Positions 9,307-19,476 of a stretch of 64,000 nt of DNA are shown here, one piece after another. Source of the stretch: Curtobacterium sp. 9128. Lineage in GTDB: Bacteria > Actinomycetota > Actinomycetes > Actinomycetales > Microbacteriaceae. The notes under the pieces are model-generated. The model ran no database searches and was not told where the DNA came from. It was given only the letters and a program-made list of their open reading frames with translations. The position numbers and the translations under genes were made by a program. The stretch covers positions 186,001-250,000 of the forward strand of contig NZ_VEAF01000002.1 of assembly GCF_007673775.1 (NCBI RefSeq). Direction: 5' to 3'. How positions within the stretch are numbered: position 1 is the first letter of the stretch; the number at the start of each line of letters is the position of its first letter.

Positions 9307-9372
9307 GGCCCAGGCCCCGGCCCAGGCCCCGGCTCAGGCTCAGGCCCAGGCCCCGGCTCAGGCTCAGCCTCA
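9307..9372. repeat. Hexamer tandem repeat overlapping the purH stop codon
   Basis: Eleven 6-bp units of the form GGCCCA, GGCCCC or GGCTCA. The last unit contains the purH stop. Read on the purH strand, several TGA codons follow in frame at 6-bp spacing. Confidence 0.8.
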
Positions 9373-10992
9373 GTGGAAGAAGTGCCGCTCGCCGGTGAAG
9401 TACATCGTCACGCCGGCGGCCGTCGCGGCGGCGATCACCTCGTCGTCCCGGACGCTGCCCCCCGGCTGCGCCACCGCACGGACCCCGGCGTCGAGGAGCA
9501 CCTGCAGCCCGTCGGCGAAGGGGAAGAACGCGTCGGACGCCGCGACCGAACCGGCAGCGCGGTCCCCGGCGCGATTCACGGCGAGGTGGCACGAGTCGAC
9601 GCGGTTGACCTGCCCCATCCCGACACCCACCGAGGCGCCGGCGTTCGCGAGCAGGATCCCGTTCGACTTGACCGCACGCGACGCCTTCCACGCGAACGCC
9701 AGGTCCGCCAGGGTCTGGTCGTCGGCGGGCTCGCCGGACACCAGGTCCCAGGTGGACTGGTCGAAGGCCGTGAAGCGGTCGGCGTCCTGCACGAGGAACC
9801 CACCGGAGATCTGCTTCACCTCGCGCGCGGCGAGTGCGAAGTCTGCGGGGAGCGTGAGCAGGCGGATGTTCTTCTTGCGGGCGAGGAGCTCGAGCGCCTC
9901 GGGCTCGAAGCCGGGGGCGACGACCACCTCGGTGAAGATGTCCGCCACCGTCTCGGCCATCGCCAGCGTGACCGGACGGTTCGCGGCGATGACCCCACCG
10001 AACGCCGACAGCGGGTCGCAGGCGTGCGCGGCCGCGTGGGCGGACGCGATCGGGTCCGCGGCGTCGGGCGCGCCCACGGCGATGCCGCACGGGTTCGCGT
10101 GCTTGATGATCGCCACGGCCGGCTCGTCGAAGTCGAACGCGGCGCGCACGGCGGCGTCCGCGTCGACGTAGTTGTTGTACGACATCTCCTTGCCGTGCAG
10201 CTGCGTCGCCTGCGCGATGCCCGTGCCGTCGTCGGCGGTGTACAGCGCCGCCGCCTGGTGCGCGTTCTCGCCGTAGCGGAGCGTCGCCGCGAGGTCCGCG
10301 CTGAGCGCGAGGGAGGGTTCGAACGACCCCGGCGTCTCGATGTCCCGGTGGGTGTCCGCGGCGACGACGTCCGACGCGAAGTACGCGGCCACGGCGCCGT
10401 CGTACGCGGCGGTGTGCGCGAAGGCCTGGGCGGCGAGGCGCTTCCGGAGCTCGAGCGACGTCCCGCCCGCACGGACGGCCTCGACCACCTCGGCGTAGGA
10501 CGCCGGCGACACGACGATGGCGACGTTCGGGTGGTTCTTCGCCGAGGCTCGGACCATCGCCGGGCCACCGATGTCGACGTTCTCGACCACGGTGGCGGTG
10601 TCGGCGCCGGACGCCACCGTCTCGACGAACGGGTACAGGTTGACGACGACGAGCTGGAAGGGCTCGATGCCGAGGTCGGCGAGCTGCTGCTCGTGCGACT
10701 CCAGCCGCAGGTCGGCGAGGAGTCCCGCGTGCACCGACGGGTGCAGGGTCTTCACGCGGCCGTCGAGCGACTCGGGGAAGCCCGTGACGCTGGCGACGTC
10801 GGTCACGGCGTACCCGGCATCGCGGATCGCCTGCGCGGTGGAGCCGGTCGAGACGATCTCGACCCCGGCGTCGGCGAGGGCCCCGGCGAGCTCGAGCAGG
10901 CCGGACTTGTCGCTCACCGAGATGAGTGCTCGGCGCACGGGCACGACGTCCCGGTCGCGGTACAGGCTGGGGTCGGCTGCGTGCACGCTCAT
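9370..10992 (-). CDS. purH: Bifunctional AICAR transformylase / IMP cyclohydrolase
   Basis: A 540-residue protein catalysing the last two steps of de novo IMP synthesis. The N-terminal cyclohydrolase domain is recognised from [20 protein letters not shown] and [14 protein letters not shown]; the transformylase half contains [29 protein letters not shown], the catalytic KHANPCG motif and the C-terminal [10 protein letters not shown] ending typical of PurH. The ATG at 10992 overlaps the purN stop (ATGA), so purN and purH are coupled. Downstream of the stop the DNA becomes a hexamer repeat rather than a hairpin terminator. Confidence 0.97.
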   Translation of the reverse strand: MSVHAADPSLYRDRDVVPVRRALISVSDKSGLLELAGALADAGVEIVSTGSTAQAIRDAGYAVTDVASVTGFPESLDGRVKTLHPSVHAGLLADLRLESHEQQLADLGIEPFQLVVVNLYPFVETVASGADTATVVENVDIGGPAMVRASAKNHPNVAIVVSPASYAEVVEAVRAGGTSLELRKRLAAQAFAHTAAYDGAVAAYFASDVVAADTHRDIETPGSFEPSLALSADLAATLRYGENAHQAAALYTADDGTGIAQATQLHGKEMSYNNYVDADAAVRAAFDFDEPAVAIIKHANPCGIAVGAPDAADPIASAHAAAHACDPLSAFGGVIAANRPVTLAMAETVADIFTEVVVAPGFEPEALELLARKKNIRLLTLPADFALAAREVKQISGGFLVQDADRFTAFDQSTWDLVSGEPADDQTLADLAFAWKASRAVKSNGILLANAGASVGVGMGQVNRVDSCHLAVNRAGDRAAGSVAASDAFFPFADGLQVLLDAGVRAVAQPGGSVRDDEVIAAATAAGVTMYFTGERHFFH

Positions 10993-11582
10993 GCGCTCGT
11001 GGTGCCCTTCAGGTCGGTGGTGCCGTTGGCGATGTCGAGGACGGTCTGGATGAGGAGGCGGCGTTCGACCGGCTTGATGCGGTCGTGCAGTGTCGACTCG
11101 GAGTCCCCCGGCAGCACGGGGACCCGCTCCTGCGCGAGGATCGGCCCGCTGTCGACCCCGTCGTCGACCTGGATCACGCTGGCACCGGTCTGTTCGACGC
11201 CGGCAGCGAGGGCGTCCCGGACACCGTGCGCCCCGGGGAACTCGGGCAGGTAGGCGGGGTGCGTGTTGATGATCGCCGGCCCGAACTCGGACACCACGGC
11301 CGGCGGCAGCAGCCGCATCAAGCCGGACAGCACGAGCAGGTCGGGCGACCACGGGCGGATCTGCTCGGCGAGCGCCTGCCCCCACTCGGCACGGGACGCG
11401 TAGCGCGAGAACGGGACCGTGAAGGTCGGGATCGCGTACTCCTCGCCGAGTCCGAGCCCGTCGGCGTCGCGATCGGCCCCGATGGCGACGACGCGGGCCG
11501 GGTACTCGGCGTCCCGGGTCGCTTCGAGCAGGGCCCGGAGATTCGATCCGGTACCGGAGATCAGGACCACCAGTTCGAGCAC
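10989..11582 (-). CDS. purN: Phosphoribosylglycinamide formyltransferase
   Basis: A 197-residue enzyme transferring a formyl group from 10-formyl-THF to GAR in purine synthesis. It shows the N-terminal [15 protein letters not shown] nucleotide-binding loop, the active-site region [21 protein letters not shown] (Asn-His plus the conserved HPAxLPxFxG) and [13 protein letters not shown]. The GTG start at 11582 is six bases after a TAGGCT box, so the purN-purH transcript is probably leaderless. Confidence 0.97.
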   Translation of the reverse strand: MLELVVLISGTGSNLRALLEATRDAEYPARVVAIGADRDADGLGLGEEYAIPTFTVPFSRYASRAEWGQALAEQIRPWSPDLLVLSGLMRLLPPAVVSEFGPAIINTHPAYLPEFPGAHGVRDALAAGVEQTGASVIQVDDGVDSGPILAQERVPVLPGDSESTLHDRIKPVERRLLIQTVLDIANGTTDLKGTTSA

Positions 11583-11588
11583 GCGACA

Positions 11589-11594
11589 AGCCTA
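11589..11594 (-). promoter_or_regulatory. Leaderless -10 box of purN-purH
   Basis: TAGGCT, six bases before the purN GTG. No Shine-Dalgarno and no purine riboswitch are visible in the short upstream gap. Confidence 0.6.
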
Positions 11595-11611
11595 CCGGCG
11601 GCGGTGCGTCG

Positions 11612-13663
11612 CTACGTTCGGTCGTCCTCGGACCGGCGCCACCAGGGCAGGTCCTCGTCGGCGACCTGGTCGGTGGCGTCCCAGCGTGGGCGGGTCGGCG
11701 GCGTGGCGGGTGCCGGGTCGGCCGGCTCGTCGTCGCGTCCGGCGACGAACTCCTCGGTGCTCCAGGGGAACGCCGGCTGTTCGTCCCCGAGGCCGGCGGC
11801 GGCCGCTTCACGGGGCCGCTCATCGCGCACGGTGCCCGGCTGGGCCGACCGTGCCGCATCCGACCGCGCTGCGTCCGACCGCACCGCGTCCGGCCGTGCA
11901 GCGTCCGGCCGCTCGGCGTCCGCACCGGTCACCCGGTCGCGCAGGTCCCCGGCACGGTCGCGGAGGCCGCCGGCGCGCGCACGGAGTCCGTCGGTCCGGT
12001 CGCGCACCCCGTCCGCCGCGTCCCGGAGGCGGTCGCGGATGCTCCCGCCGCGTCGTCCGGTCGTCGACGGCGACGCGGGCTCGGTCATCGGAGCCCCGAC
12101 CGCTCCGGTGCGCGCCCACTCGGGCAGTTCGACGTCCGCATCGGCGTCGCGTTCCGGTCCGGTCGGCGCGGACGGCGCCGGACGGGAGGCTCGTGCCGCG
12201 TCCGTCACGACGCGCACGTCGTCCGCGATCGGCTCGGTCACGTCGTCCGACGGAGTCGGGGCAGCCGTCGCTCCGGCGCGGGCAGGGGCGTCGTGCGCCT
12301 CGGTCACCACGAAGCGGTGCACGTCCGTCGTCCGACCGGCACCGGCGCGGTCGAGCGCGTCGAGCAGCGAACCCGCCTGCTCGACGGACTCGGCGGTGTC
12401 GTCCTCGGTCTCGTGCCAGCGCTCCCGCTGCCAGGTGCGCTCGGGCATCCGGACGAGGTCCTGTCCGACCGCGAGCGCGACGATCGCCGGGACACCCACC
12501 TCGAGTGCGGCGAGGGCACCGACGGCGAGCGCGTCCGGCCCGACGTCCGCGAGCCGCCCCGGTCCGAACGACCCGGAGGACAGCCAGGCGACGAGCCCGG
12601 TCGCGATGCCGGCGACGATGCCGGTCGCGAGCCCGCCGGCGGCGCGGAACAGCGCGCTGTCGGCGGTCCCGAGCGCACGGACGAGCCGAGGCCGGAGCAG
12701 GCCGCCGGCGGCGAACCCGGCGAGGACCGGCACGAGCACCCAGAGCAGTCCGAAGGTGTGGCCGGCCGCGGGCAGCGCGCCGAACACGGGGAGGGCGGGG
12801 ATGGGGCCGAGGGTCGTGCCGATCGGGGACACACTCGAACCGGTGCCGATCGAGAACCCGGGTCCGACGAGCCACGCGGTCGCCCAGCCGATGAAGTCGG
12901 GGAGGAACGCGAGCTGCCCGATCGTCAGCGAGATACCGCCGACGACTCCGGCGTGCGAGCGTTCGTAGAGCGTGATGACCTCGGCGAAGGACCCGAGGAG
13001 GACGAAGCCGACGACGACGGCGGCCACCGCGACGACCATCGCCGACGCGGCCGTGCCCGCGCGGAACCCGAAGCCGATCACGGCGCGCCAGACGGCGGGC
13101 ACCCGGTCGGCCAGGGCCACGACCCGCGCGGTGACCCGGTCCGCCGCGAGCGACCGGCGTCGACGGGTGACCTCGGCGGCGACGAGCGCCGGGATCCCGA
13201 ACCACAGCGCCGGGAAGACCACGGCCTGCCAGACGGTGGGGTGCGAGGCGGCGGAGGTCGAGGACAGCGCGAGTCCGAGCCCGAGGACGGCGACCACCCC
13301 GGTGCCGACGAGCACTCCCGTGACGCGGTGGTCGGTCTCGGCGAAGCGCCGTCCCGCGCGGCCGCCGAGCCAGGCCGTGACGACCGCGAACCCGAGCGCC
13401 GCGAGCGTCACCGCGATCGGGGCGCCGGCGCCGCTGACACCGGAGGCCTTCGCGGCGGCGGAGCCGAGGACGAAGGTCACGTCGACGCCGTGCCCGACGA
13501 GCCAGACGCTGCCCGCGGCCTTCCAGAAGACGTCCCAGTCGACCTGCAGGCCGTACTCGAACCCCCACAGCAGCGTCAGCGGCACGAGCGCGATCCCCAC
13601 GCCCACGCCGACCGTCACGATCGCCTCGACGGCGGCGAGCAGAGCGGTTCCCAGGCGGTTCAT
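11612..13663 (-). CDS. DUF6350 / PerM-like integral membrane protein
   Basis: A 683-residue protein whose first ~400 residues contain about ten hydrophobic segments and the family pattern [32 protein letters not shown] (shown here only as a landmark near residue 35). This family sits between sucCD and purN in many actinobacteria, as here; the mycobacterial relative PerM is linked to cell division. The C-terminal ~270 residues are soluble, acidic and repetitive, with heptad-like [10 protein letters not shown] and PDAARPDA repeats, and contain one copy of the 17-bp DNA motif (12178-12194). The ATG at 13663 follows a TATCCT box by seven bases. Confidence 0.82.
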   Translation of the reverse strand: MNRLGTALLAAVEAIVTVGVGVGIALVPLTLLWGFEYGLQVDWDVFWKAAGSVWLVGHGVDVTFVLGSAAAKASGVSGAGAPIAVTLAALGFAVVTAWLGGRAGRRFAETDHRVTGVLVGTGVVAVLGLGLALSSTSAASHPTVWQAVVFPALWFGIPALVAAEVTRRRRSLAADRVTARVVALADRVPAVWRAVIGFGFRAGTAASAMVVAVAAVVVGFVLLGSFAEVITLYERSHAGVVGGISLTIGQLAFLPDFIGWATAWLVGPGFSIGTGSSVSPIGTTLGPIPALPVFGALPAAGHTFGLLWVLVPVLAGFAAGGLLRPRLVRALGTADSALFRAAGGLATGIVAGIATGLVAWLSSGSFGPGRLADVGPDALAVGALAALEVGVPAIVALAVGQDLVRMPERTWQRERWHETEDDTAESVEQAGSLLDALDRAGAGRTTDVHRFVVTEAHDAPARAGATAAPTPSDDVTEPIADDVRVVTDAARASRPAPSAPTGPERDADADVELPEWARTGAVGAPMTEPASPSTTGRRGGSIRDRLRDAADGVRDRTDGLRARAGGLRDRAGDLRDRVTGADAERPDAARPDAVRSDAARSDAARSAQPGTVRDERPREAAAAGLGDEQPAFPWSTEEFVAGRDDEPADPAPATPPTRPRWDATDQVADEDLPWWRRSEDDRT

Positions 13664-13670
13664 CGCAGCG

Positions 13671-13676
13671 AGGATA
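13671..13676 (-). promoter_or_regulatory. Leaderless -10 box of the PerM-like gene
   Basis: TATCCT, seven bases before the ATG at 13663. Confidence 0.5.
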
Positions 13677-13699
13677 CGTGCCGAGCCACGGGAACAACG

Positions 13700-13732
13700 G
13701 GAGGCTCGGCGCGGAACCCGCGCCGAGCCTCC
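13700..13732 (-). terminator. Terminator downstream of sucD
   Basis: A 15-bp perfect stem with a 3-nt loop, 27 bases beyond the sucD stop. Its left arm contains a partial copy of the GAGCCTCCCG dispersed motif on the opposite strand. Confidence 0.7.
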
Positions 13733-13758
13733 TGGCAGTCCGGTCAGCCGTGTGCCGC

Positions 13759-14646
<888 letters not shown>

Positions 14647-14657
14647 GGTCAGTCCCT

Positions 14658-15827
14658 TCAGGCCGCTGCAGCGGCGAGTTCGGCGGCCTTCTCGGCCGCG
14701 TCGTCCATGGTCGCGGCGACGGTGACCAGCGGGTGCGCTGCCTCCGCCAGGATCCGACGACCCTCGTCCACGTTGTTGCCGTCCAGGCGCACGACGAGCG
14801 GCTTGGTGGCCGCGTCGCCGAGGATGCCGAGGGCGGCGACGATGCCGTTCGCGACGGCGTCACAGGCGGTGATCCCGCCGAAGACGTTCACGAACACGCT
14901 CTTGACCTGCGGGTCGCCGAGGATGACGTCGAGGCCGTTGGCCATGACCTCGGCCGAGGCGCCACCGCCGATGTCGAGGAAGTTCGCGGGCTTCACGCCG
15001 CCGTGACGCTCACCGGCGTACGCGACGACGTCGAGCGTCGACATGACGAGCCCGGCGCCGTTGCCGATCACGCCGACCTCGCCGTCGAGCTTGACGTAGT
15101 TGAGGCCGTGGGCCTTCGCCTTCGCCTCGAGCGGGTCCTCGCTGGCGGTGTCCTCGAGCTGCTTGTGCGCGTCGTGGCGGAAGTCGGCGTTCTCGTCGAG
15201 CGAGACCTTGCCGTCGAGCGCCAGGATCTGCCCGTCGCCGGTGCGGACGAGCGGGTTCACCTCGACCAGGGTGGCGTCCTCGCCGGCGAAGACGTCGTAG
15301 AGCTTCACGAACACGCCCGCGACCTGCTCGACGAGCTCGTCCGGGAACCCGGCCTGCCGTGCGATCGCCTCGCCGGCCTCCTGGTTGATCCCGGTCAGGG
15401 GGTTCACCTCGACGCGGGCGAGCGCCTCGGGCTTCTCGACCGCGAGCTGCTCGATCTCCATGCCGCCCTCGACGCTGACGAGCGAGAGGTACGAGCGGTT
15501 GGCGCGGTCGAGCAGCACGGAGAAGTAGAACTCCTCGGCGATGTCGGCTCCCTGCGCGACCATGACGCGCTGGACCGTGTGGCCCTTGATGTCGAGGCCG
15601 AGGATCGCCTGCGCGTGCTCGAACGCCTCGTCGGGGGTCTTCGCGACCTTGACGCCGCCGGCCTTGCCGCGGCCACCGACCTTCACCTGGGCCTTGACGA
15701 CGACCACGCCGCCGATCTGCTCGGCCGCTGCCTTCGCCTGCTCTGGGGTGTCGGCGATGATGCCCTGCAGCACAGGGACGCCGTAGGACTCGAAGAGGTC
15801 CCTGGCCTGGTACTCGAAAAGATCCAC
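14658..15827 (-). CDS. sucC: ADP-forming succinyl-CoA ligase, beta subunit
   Basis: A 389-residue ATP-grasp subunit, normal family length. It shows the typical N-terminus [36 protein letters not shown] near residue 45 and the C-terminal Rossmann-like region with [17 protein letters not shown] chose the GTG at 15827, which follows a GGGAAG-type ribosome binding site; the frame remains open further upstream but without homology to the family. Confidence 0.96.
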   Translation of the reverse strand: MDLFEYQARDLFESYGVPVLQGIIADTPEQAKAAAEQIGGVVVVKAQVKVGGRGKAGGVKVAKTPDEAFEHAQAILGLDIKGHTVQRVMVAQGADIAEEFYFSVLLDRANRSYLSLVSVEGGMEIEQLAVEKPEALARVEVNPLTGINQEAGEAIARQAGFPDELVEQVAGVFVKLYDVFAGEDATLVEVNPLVRTGDGQILALDGKVSLDENADFRHDAHKQLEDTASEDPLEAKAKAHGLNYVKLDGEVGVIGNGAGLVMSTLDVVAYAGERHGGVKPANFLDIGGGASAEVMANGLDVILGDPQVKSVFVNVFGGITACDAVANGIVAALGILGDAATKPLVVRLDGNNVDEGRRILAEAAHPLVTVAATMDDAAEKAAELAAAAA

Positions 15828-15930
15828 GCTGTTCTTCTTCCCGCACGGTTCGTGCGATCGGCATCGGTTCCACGCGGTCGCAGCACTCTCCATCGAGGGT
15901 CGCTCGATGTCGAGACAACGGCCGACACCG

Positions 15931-15936
15931 AGCCTA
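15931..15936 (-). promoter_or_regulatory. Candidate -10 box of sucCD
   Basis: TAGGCT on the minus strand about 103 bp upstream of the sucC start, in the region divergent from recQ. It predicts a leader of roughly 95 nt. No good -35 is visible. Confidence 0.35.
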
Positions 15937-16003
15937 GCGCCGCGAAGTCCGGGGGACGCACTCTCCGTGCACCTCACCAGGGAGCGCCCGGCACGGTGGT
16001 CCG

Positions 16004-17629
16004 GTGCACCAGGAACTCCTCACCCGCGCCGCCGACGTGTTCGGCTGGCAGCTCCACGCCGACCAGCAGACCGTGATCGACGCCGTCCTCGACGGCCGCG
16101 ACGCCGTCGCCGTCATGCCGACCGGCTCGGGCAAGTCTGCGATCTACCAGGTCGCCGGGTTGGCGCTCGACGCCGTCGTCCTCGTCGTCTCCCCGCTCGT
16201 CGCGCTGCAGGAGGACCAGGTCGTCGGGCTCGCCGAGCACCCCGACGCCCCGCGCGCCGTCACCGTGAACGCCACCAAGCGTGCTCGCGACCTCACCGAG
16301 GCGTGGGACGCGATCGACGCCGGCGAGGTGCGGTACGTCTTCCTCGCCCCGGAGCAGCTCGCCAAGCCGGACGTGCTCGAGCGTCTGCAGCAGGTCGGTG
16401 TCGGACTCGTCACCGTCGACGAGGCCCACTGCGTCTCCTCGTGGGGCCACGACTTCCGGCCCGACTACCTGGCACTCGGCGAGGCCATCGAGCGCCTCGG
16501 ACACCCGCCGGTGCTGGCGCTCACCGCGACGGGTCCCGGACCCGTGCGGGACGACATCGTGGAACGCCTCGCCATGCGGGACCCCTTCGTGCTGGCGACC
16601 GGGTTCGACCGGCCGGAGCTCCGCCTCGAGGTGCGCCGCCACGAGGACGCCGAGGCGAAGCGGGAGGCCGTCGTCGCCCAGGTCGCCGGGCTCGAGGGGA
16701 CCGGCATCGTCTACGTCGCGACCCGCGCCGAGACGCTCGTCTACGCCGACGAGCTCGTCGAGAACGGACGCGTCGCGCGGCCGTACCACGCGGGTCTCCG
16801 GGTCGTCGACCGCGAGGAGGTCCTCACCGGCTTCCACGACGGCTCGATCGAGGTGGTCGTCGCCACGAGCGCGTTCGGCATGGGGATCGACAAGGCCGAC
16901 GTCCGTTTCGTCGTGCACGCAGACGTCCCGGAGTCGGTCGACGCCTACTACCAGGAGGTCGGTCGCGCCGGCCGTGACGGCGACGCCGCGCTCGCGACGC
17001 TGCACTACCGGGCGGAGGACCTCGGCCTCCGCCGGTTCTTCGCCTCCGGGTCCCCGCGCCCGGCATCGCTGCGTGCCGTCTTCGGGGCCGTCCCCGCGAC
17101 GGGCAGCATCGACCGCGCCGAACTCGCGTCGGCATCGCAACTGGCCGGTCGGACCGCCGGACGCGCCACGAACGCGCTCATCGAGGCCGGCGTCCTGGTG
17201 GACGGGCGGGACGGCGTGGCCCGCGCGCCCGGGGTCCCCGACGACGCCGCGGCAGCGGTGGACCGTGCGAAGGAGCGAGCGCACGAGCGTGAGCGGGTCG
17301 AGGAGTCCCGGATCGCGATGATGCGACAGCTCGCCGAGACCGGTGGGTGCCGTCGGCAGTTCCTGCTCGGGTACTTCGGCGACGAGATGCCGGAGCCGTG
17401 CGGCAACTGCGACACGTGCACCGCGGGCACCGCGGAGCAGACGCACACCGTCGACGGCGCTCGCGACGAGGAGTGGCCGCCGAACGCCGACGTCGAGCAC
17501 GCCGAGTGGGGCCGCGGCACGGTGATGAGCACCGAGGACGACCGGATGACCGTGTTCTTCGAGTCCGCCGGCTACCGCACGCTCGCGATCGCCGACGTCG
17601 AGCAGCGACACCTCCTCGAGCGCGTCTGA
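16004..17629 (+). CDS. recQ: RecQ-family ATP-dependent DNA helicase
   Basis: A 541-residue superfamily 2 helicase. Walker A is MPTGSGKS (residues 38-45), the DEAH motif [18 protein letters not shown] is near 139, motif VI is [12 protein letters not shown] near 312, and the RecQ zinc-binding Cys cluster ([21 protein letters not shown], broken here after 19 residues: [19 protein letters not shown] then NCDTC) is near 449-472. No HRDC domain is present; instead there is a short C-terminal module beginning [16 protein letters not shown], a form common in actinobacteria. Start is GTG at 16004. The stop codon lies inside a degenerate 12-bp tandem repeat. Confidence 0.93.
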   Translation: MHQELLTRAADVFGWQLHADQQTVIDAVLDGRDAVAVMPTGSGKSAIYQVAGLALDAVVLVVSPLVALQEDQVVGLAEHPDAPRAVTVNATKRARDLTEAWDAIDAGEVRYVFLAPEQLAKPDVLERLQQVGVGLVTVDEAHCVSSWGHDFRPDYLALGEAIERLGHPPVLALTATGPGPVRDDIVERLAMRDPFVLATGFDRPELRLEVRRHEDAEAKREAVVAQVAGLEGTGIVYVATRAETLVYADELVENGRVARPYHAGLRVVDREEVLTGFHDGSIEVVVATSAFGMGIDKADVRFVVHADVPESVDAYYQEVGRAGRDGDAALATLHYRAEDLGLRRFFASGSPRPASLRAVFGAVPATGSIDRAELASASQLAGRTAGRATNALIEAGVLVDGRDGVARAPGVPDDAAAAVDRAKERAHERERVEESRIAMMRQLAETGGCRRQFLLGYFGDEMPEPCGNCDTCTAGTAEQTHTVDGARDEEWPPNADVEHAEWGRGTVMSTEDDRMTVFFESAGYRTLAIADVEQRHLLERV

Positions 17630-17697
17630 CAGCACGCCCGACAGCGCGTATGAGAGCACGATCGGCAGCACGTCCGAAGTGCGCGTCCGACGACCGG
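17615..17697 (+). repeat. Degenerate 12-bp tandem repeat across the recQ stop
   Basis: Successive units CTGACAGCACGC, CCGACAGCGCGT, ATGAGAGCACGA and TCGGCAGCACGT run from the stop codon (17627-17629) downstream, with weaker units on both sides. The third unit supplies a second in-frame TGA. Confidence 0.65.
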
Positions 17698-17777
17698 GCT
17701 CACCACGAGACTGCGGACGAGCTGGGCTGCTCCCGAGCCCGACGGCGTACACATGGACCCCCACGGAAGGAGCGCGG

Positions 17778-18212
17778 ATGAGCGCGGAACAGAACCAGCA
17801 GGCACAGGAACGACTCGGCGAGATCCTGGAGGCGCGGGCCTTCGACCGCTTCTCCGAGGTCTGGGCAGAGGACGTCGTCGACCACGACCCGGCGCCCGAC
17901 CAGGGACCTGGTCTCGCGGGCATCGTCGACTTCTGGACGCAGTTCACGACGGCGTTCCCCGACCTGTCCCTCACGCCGGACCCGCTCGTCGTGACGGACG
18001 ACTTCATCACGGCGGTCTTCACCATCCGCGGGACGCACACCGGCCCGTTCCAGGGGCACGAGCCGACCGGTCGGTCGTTCGAGGTGCGCGGCATCCAGGT
18101 GTCGAAGTTCCGCGACGGCAAGATCGCCGAGCGCTGGGGCGCCACCGACGAGCAGGGCATCGCCGAACAGCTGCACCTCGGCGAGCCCGACACGAAGTTC
18201 GTCAGCGCCTGA
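17778..18212 (+). CDS. SnoaL-like / ester-cyclase family protein
   Basis: A 144-residue NTF2-fold protein. FSEVWAEDVVDHDPAPDQGPG, ending in VSKFRDGKIAERWGATDE, matches the SnoaL-like ester cyclase pattern, in which a small cone-shaped domain binds a hydrophobic substrate. No polyketide genes are nearby, so the substrate is unknown. The ATG at 17778 follows AAGGAG at six bases. The stop codon is the first of four TGA codons in a 14-bp tandem repeat. Confidence 0.85.
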   Translation: MSAEQNQQAQERLGEILEARAFDRFSEVWAEDVVDHDPAPDQGPGLAGIVDFWTQFTTAFPDLSLTPDPLVVTDDFITAVFTIRGTHTGPFQGHEPTGRSFEVRGIQVSKFRDGKIAERWGATDEQGIAEQLHLGEPDTKFVSA

Positions 18213-18259
18213 CGTCGAAAGCCTGACGTCGAGCGCCTGACGTCGAGCACCTGACCACG
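18204..18259 (+). repeat. 14-bp tandem repeat carrying stop codons
   Basis: Four units based on AGCGCCTGACGTCG. TGA recurs at 18210, 18224, 18238 and 18252; because 14 is not a multiple of three, the stops fall in all three frames. Confidence 0.85.
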
Positions 18260-18286
18260 ACCCCCACCACACAAAGGAGCACCACC

Positions 18287-18580
18287 ATGAGCGATCCCGG
18301 CATCAGCCCCGTCGACGACTTCGACTCGCAGCAGCGCCGCGACGACGACGTCGACCGCGAGCACGTCGGCCCGTACGAGGTCGACGAGGACGACGCGGCG
18401 CAGGAGACCGTCACGAACGACGCCGTGGCCGGCGAGACCGTCGAGCCCCAGCCGGGCGACGGCACCGACGACGGCCCCACCGGCGGCGCGCCTCGCGAGG
18501 GCTCCCCCGACCTGTGGGAGCACGACGACGACACCGAGCGTCCCGACCTCGGGAACGACCTCGGGACGAAGCCGCTCTGA
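18287..18580 (+). CDS. Small, very acidic hypothetical protein
   Basis: A 97-residue protein rich in Asp and Glu with very few hydrophobic residues, so probably disordered and cytoplasmic. The ATG follows AAAGGAG at a good distance, supporting expression. I recognise no family. It lies 74 bp after the SnoaL-like gene and may share its transcript through the repeat between them. A 13-bp hairpin at 18627-18673 follows. Confidence 0.7.
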   Translation: MSDPGISPVDDFDSQQRRDDDVDREHVGPYEVDEDDAAQETVTNDAVAGETVEPQPGDGTDDGPTGGAPREGSPDLWEHDDDTERPDLGNDLGTKPL

Positions 18581-18626
18581 TCCGCTCGCAGCGCGGCCGC
18601 CCGGGTCGCGGGACGACGGTGGGCCC

Positions 18627-18673
18627 ACGGACGGGAGGCTCGGTGCCGGACGCGCACCGGGCCTCCCGTCCGT
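18627..18673 (+). terminator. Hairpin after the acidic gene built from two inverted 17-bp motifs
   Basis: ACGGACGGGAGGC pairs with GCCTCCCGTCCGT, a 13-bp stem. Each arm is a copy of the dispersed motif. It could terminate the acidic gene, yet it also surrounds the best start of the next gene. Confidence 0.5.
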
Positions 18674-19437
18674 CCGCTGGTCGCGCCCACGACCTGGACC
18701 GGTTCCTCCGCGACGCGACGCCGGTCCTGGCCGGCGGTCGCGCGATCCTGCTGCAGATCGCCGACCCGGTGGTCGCCGCCGGCGTGCGCCGGCACTCCGA
18801 CTTCGCCCGCCGCCCGCAACAGCGGCTCGTGCACACGCTCATGTACGTCTACGCGGTCGTCATCGGCACGCCCTCGGACGCGTCCACGGCCACGTCGTTC
18901 GTGAACCGTGCGCACACCCCCGTCGCGGGTGCGGACGACGTCGACCGCCAGCTCTGGGTCGCCGCCACGCTGTACGACTCCGCGCTCCGGGCCCACGAGG
19001 CGTTCGGCGACCCGGTGCCGCCGGAGTTTGCTCGTCGCGTGCTCGACGCCTACGCACCGCTCGGGGTCGCGCTCCGGGTACCAGCCGAACGCTGGCCGTC
19101 CACCGTCGCCGCCTTCGAGGAGTACTGGGCGAGCACCCTCGCCGCGGTGCGCGTCACCGACGACGCCAGGAGCGTCGCGCGGGACCTGCTGCACCCGCGT
19201 CTCGCGCCGGCATGGGTCCGGGCCGCGATGCCGCTCGTGCGCGTCGTCACCGTCGGGATGCTCCCCGATGCCGTGCGCGCGCAGTACGGCTTCGCGTGGG
19301 GCCCCCGCGAGCGACGTCGCTACGAACGTGTCACGACCGGGCTACGCTGGTTCCGCGCCGTCGTGCCCGGCCCGCTCCTCCGCCTGCCGGGGCCGCTGCT
19401 GCTCCGGCGGATGCGGACCATGGGGACCCGACACTAG
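18643..19437 (+). CDS. DUF2236 (MpaB-like latex-oxygenase superfamily) protein
   Basis: About 264 residues. The conserved core AILLQIADPVVAAGVRRHSDF followed by RRPQQRLVHTLMYVYAVVIGT (about residues 33-75) and later VRAQYGFAWGPRERR is the oxygenase MpaB/DUF2236 pattern, thought to bind heme. A GTG at 18643 follows GGGAGG but sits inside a hairpin loop; GTG at 18619 is the alternative. No downstream start keeps the whole domain, so the exact start is uncertain. The gene ends 39 bp before the NAD operon. Confidence 0.75.
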   Translation: MPDAHRASRPSAGRAHDLDRFLRDATPVLAGGRAILLQIADPVVAAGVRRHSDFARRPQQRLVHTLMYVYAVVIGTPSDASTATSFVNRAHTPVAGADDVDRQLWVAATLYDSALRAHEAFGDPVPPEFARRVLDAYAPLGVALRVPAERWPSTVAAFEEYWASTLAAVRVTDDARSVARDLLHPRLAPAWVRAAMPLVRVVTVGMLPDAVRAQYGFAWGPRERRRYERVTTGLRWFRAVVPGPLLRLPGPLLLRRMRTMGTRH

Positions 19438-19440
19438 TTA

Positions 19441-19455
19441 TTGTCAGACTGACAA
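19441..19455. promoter_or_regulatory. 15-bp perfect palindrome, candidate NrtR operator
   Basis: TTGTCAG and CTGACAA flank a single A. Its left half is also the -35 hexamer TTGTCA, so a bound protein would block RNA polymerase. It stands directly before an operon that ends in an NrtR-type regulator gene, which is the likely binder. Confidence 0.7.
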
Positions 19456-19464
19456 GTACCGTGC

Positions 19465-19470
19465 TACGCT
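19465..19470 (+). promoter_or_regulatory. -10 box of the NAD operon (leaderless)
   Basis: TACGCT lies 18 bp after TTGTCA and six bases before the ATG at 19477. There is no Shine-Dalgarno, so the mRNA should start at the ATG. Confidence 0.65.
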
Positions 19471-19476
19471 CGGGCC

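Larger units (their letters stand above)
8558..9369. other. 812-bp gene-free, repeat-rich region between the ABC exporter and purH
   Basis: No convincing coding sequence is seen. The stretch holds the exporter leader with a palindrome (8684-8699), a copy of the dispersed 17-bp motif (8615-8632), an AT-richer patch at about 9020-9105, a 23-bp tandem repeat (9125-9193), one copy of the 86-bp dispersed element (9194-9279) and hexamer repeats that run into the purH stop codon. A 45-codon minus-strand frame (8808-8945) starting MDTTTG has a GGAG upstream but no recognisable features. Confidence 0.6.
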
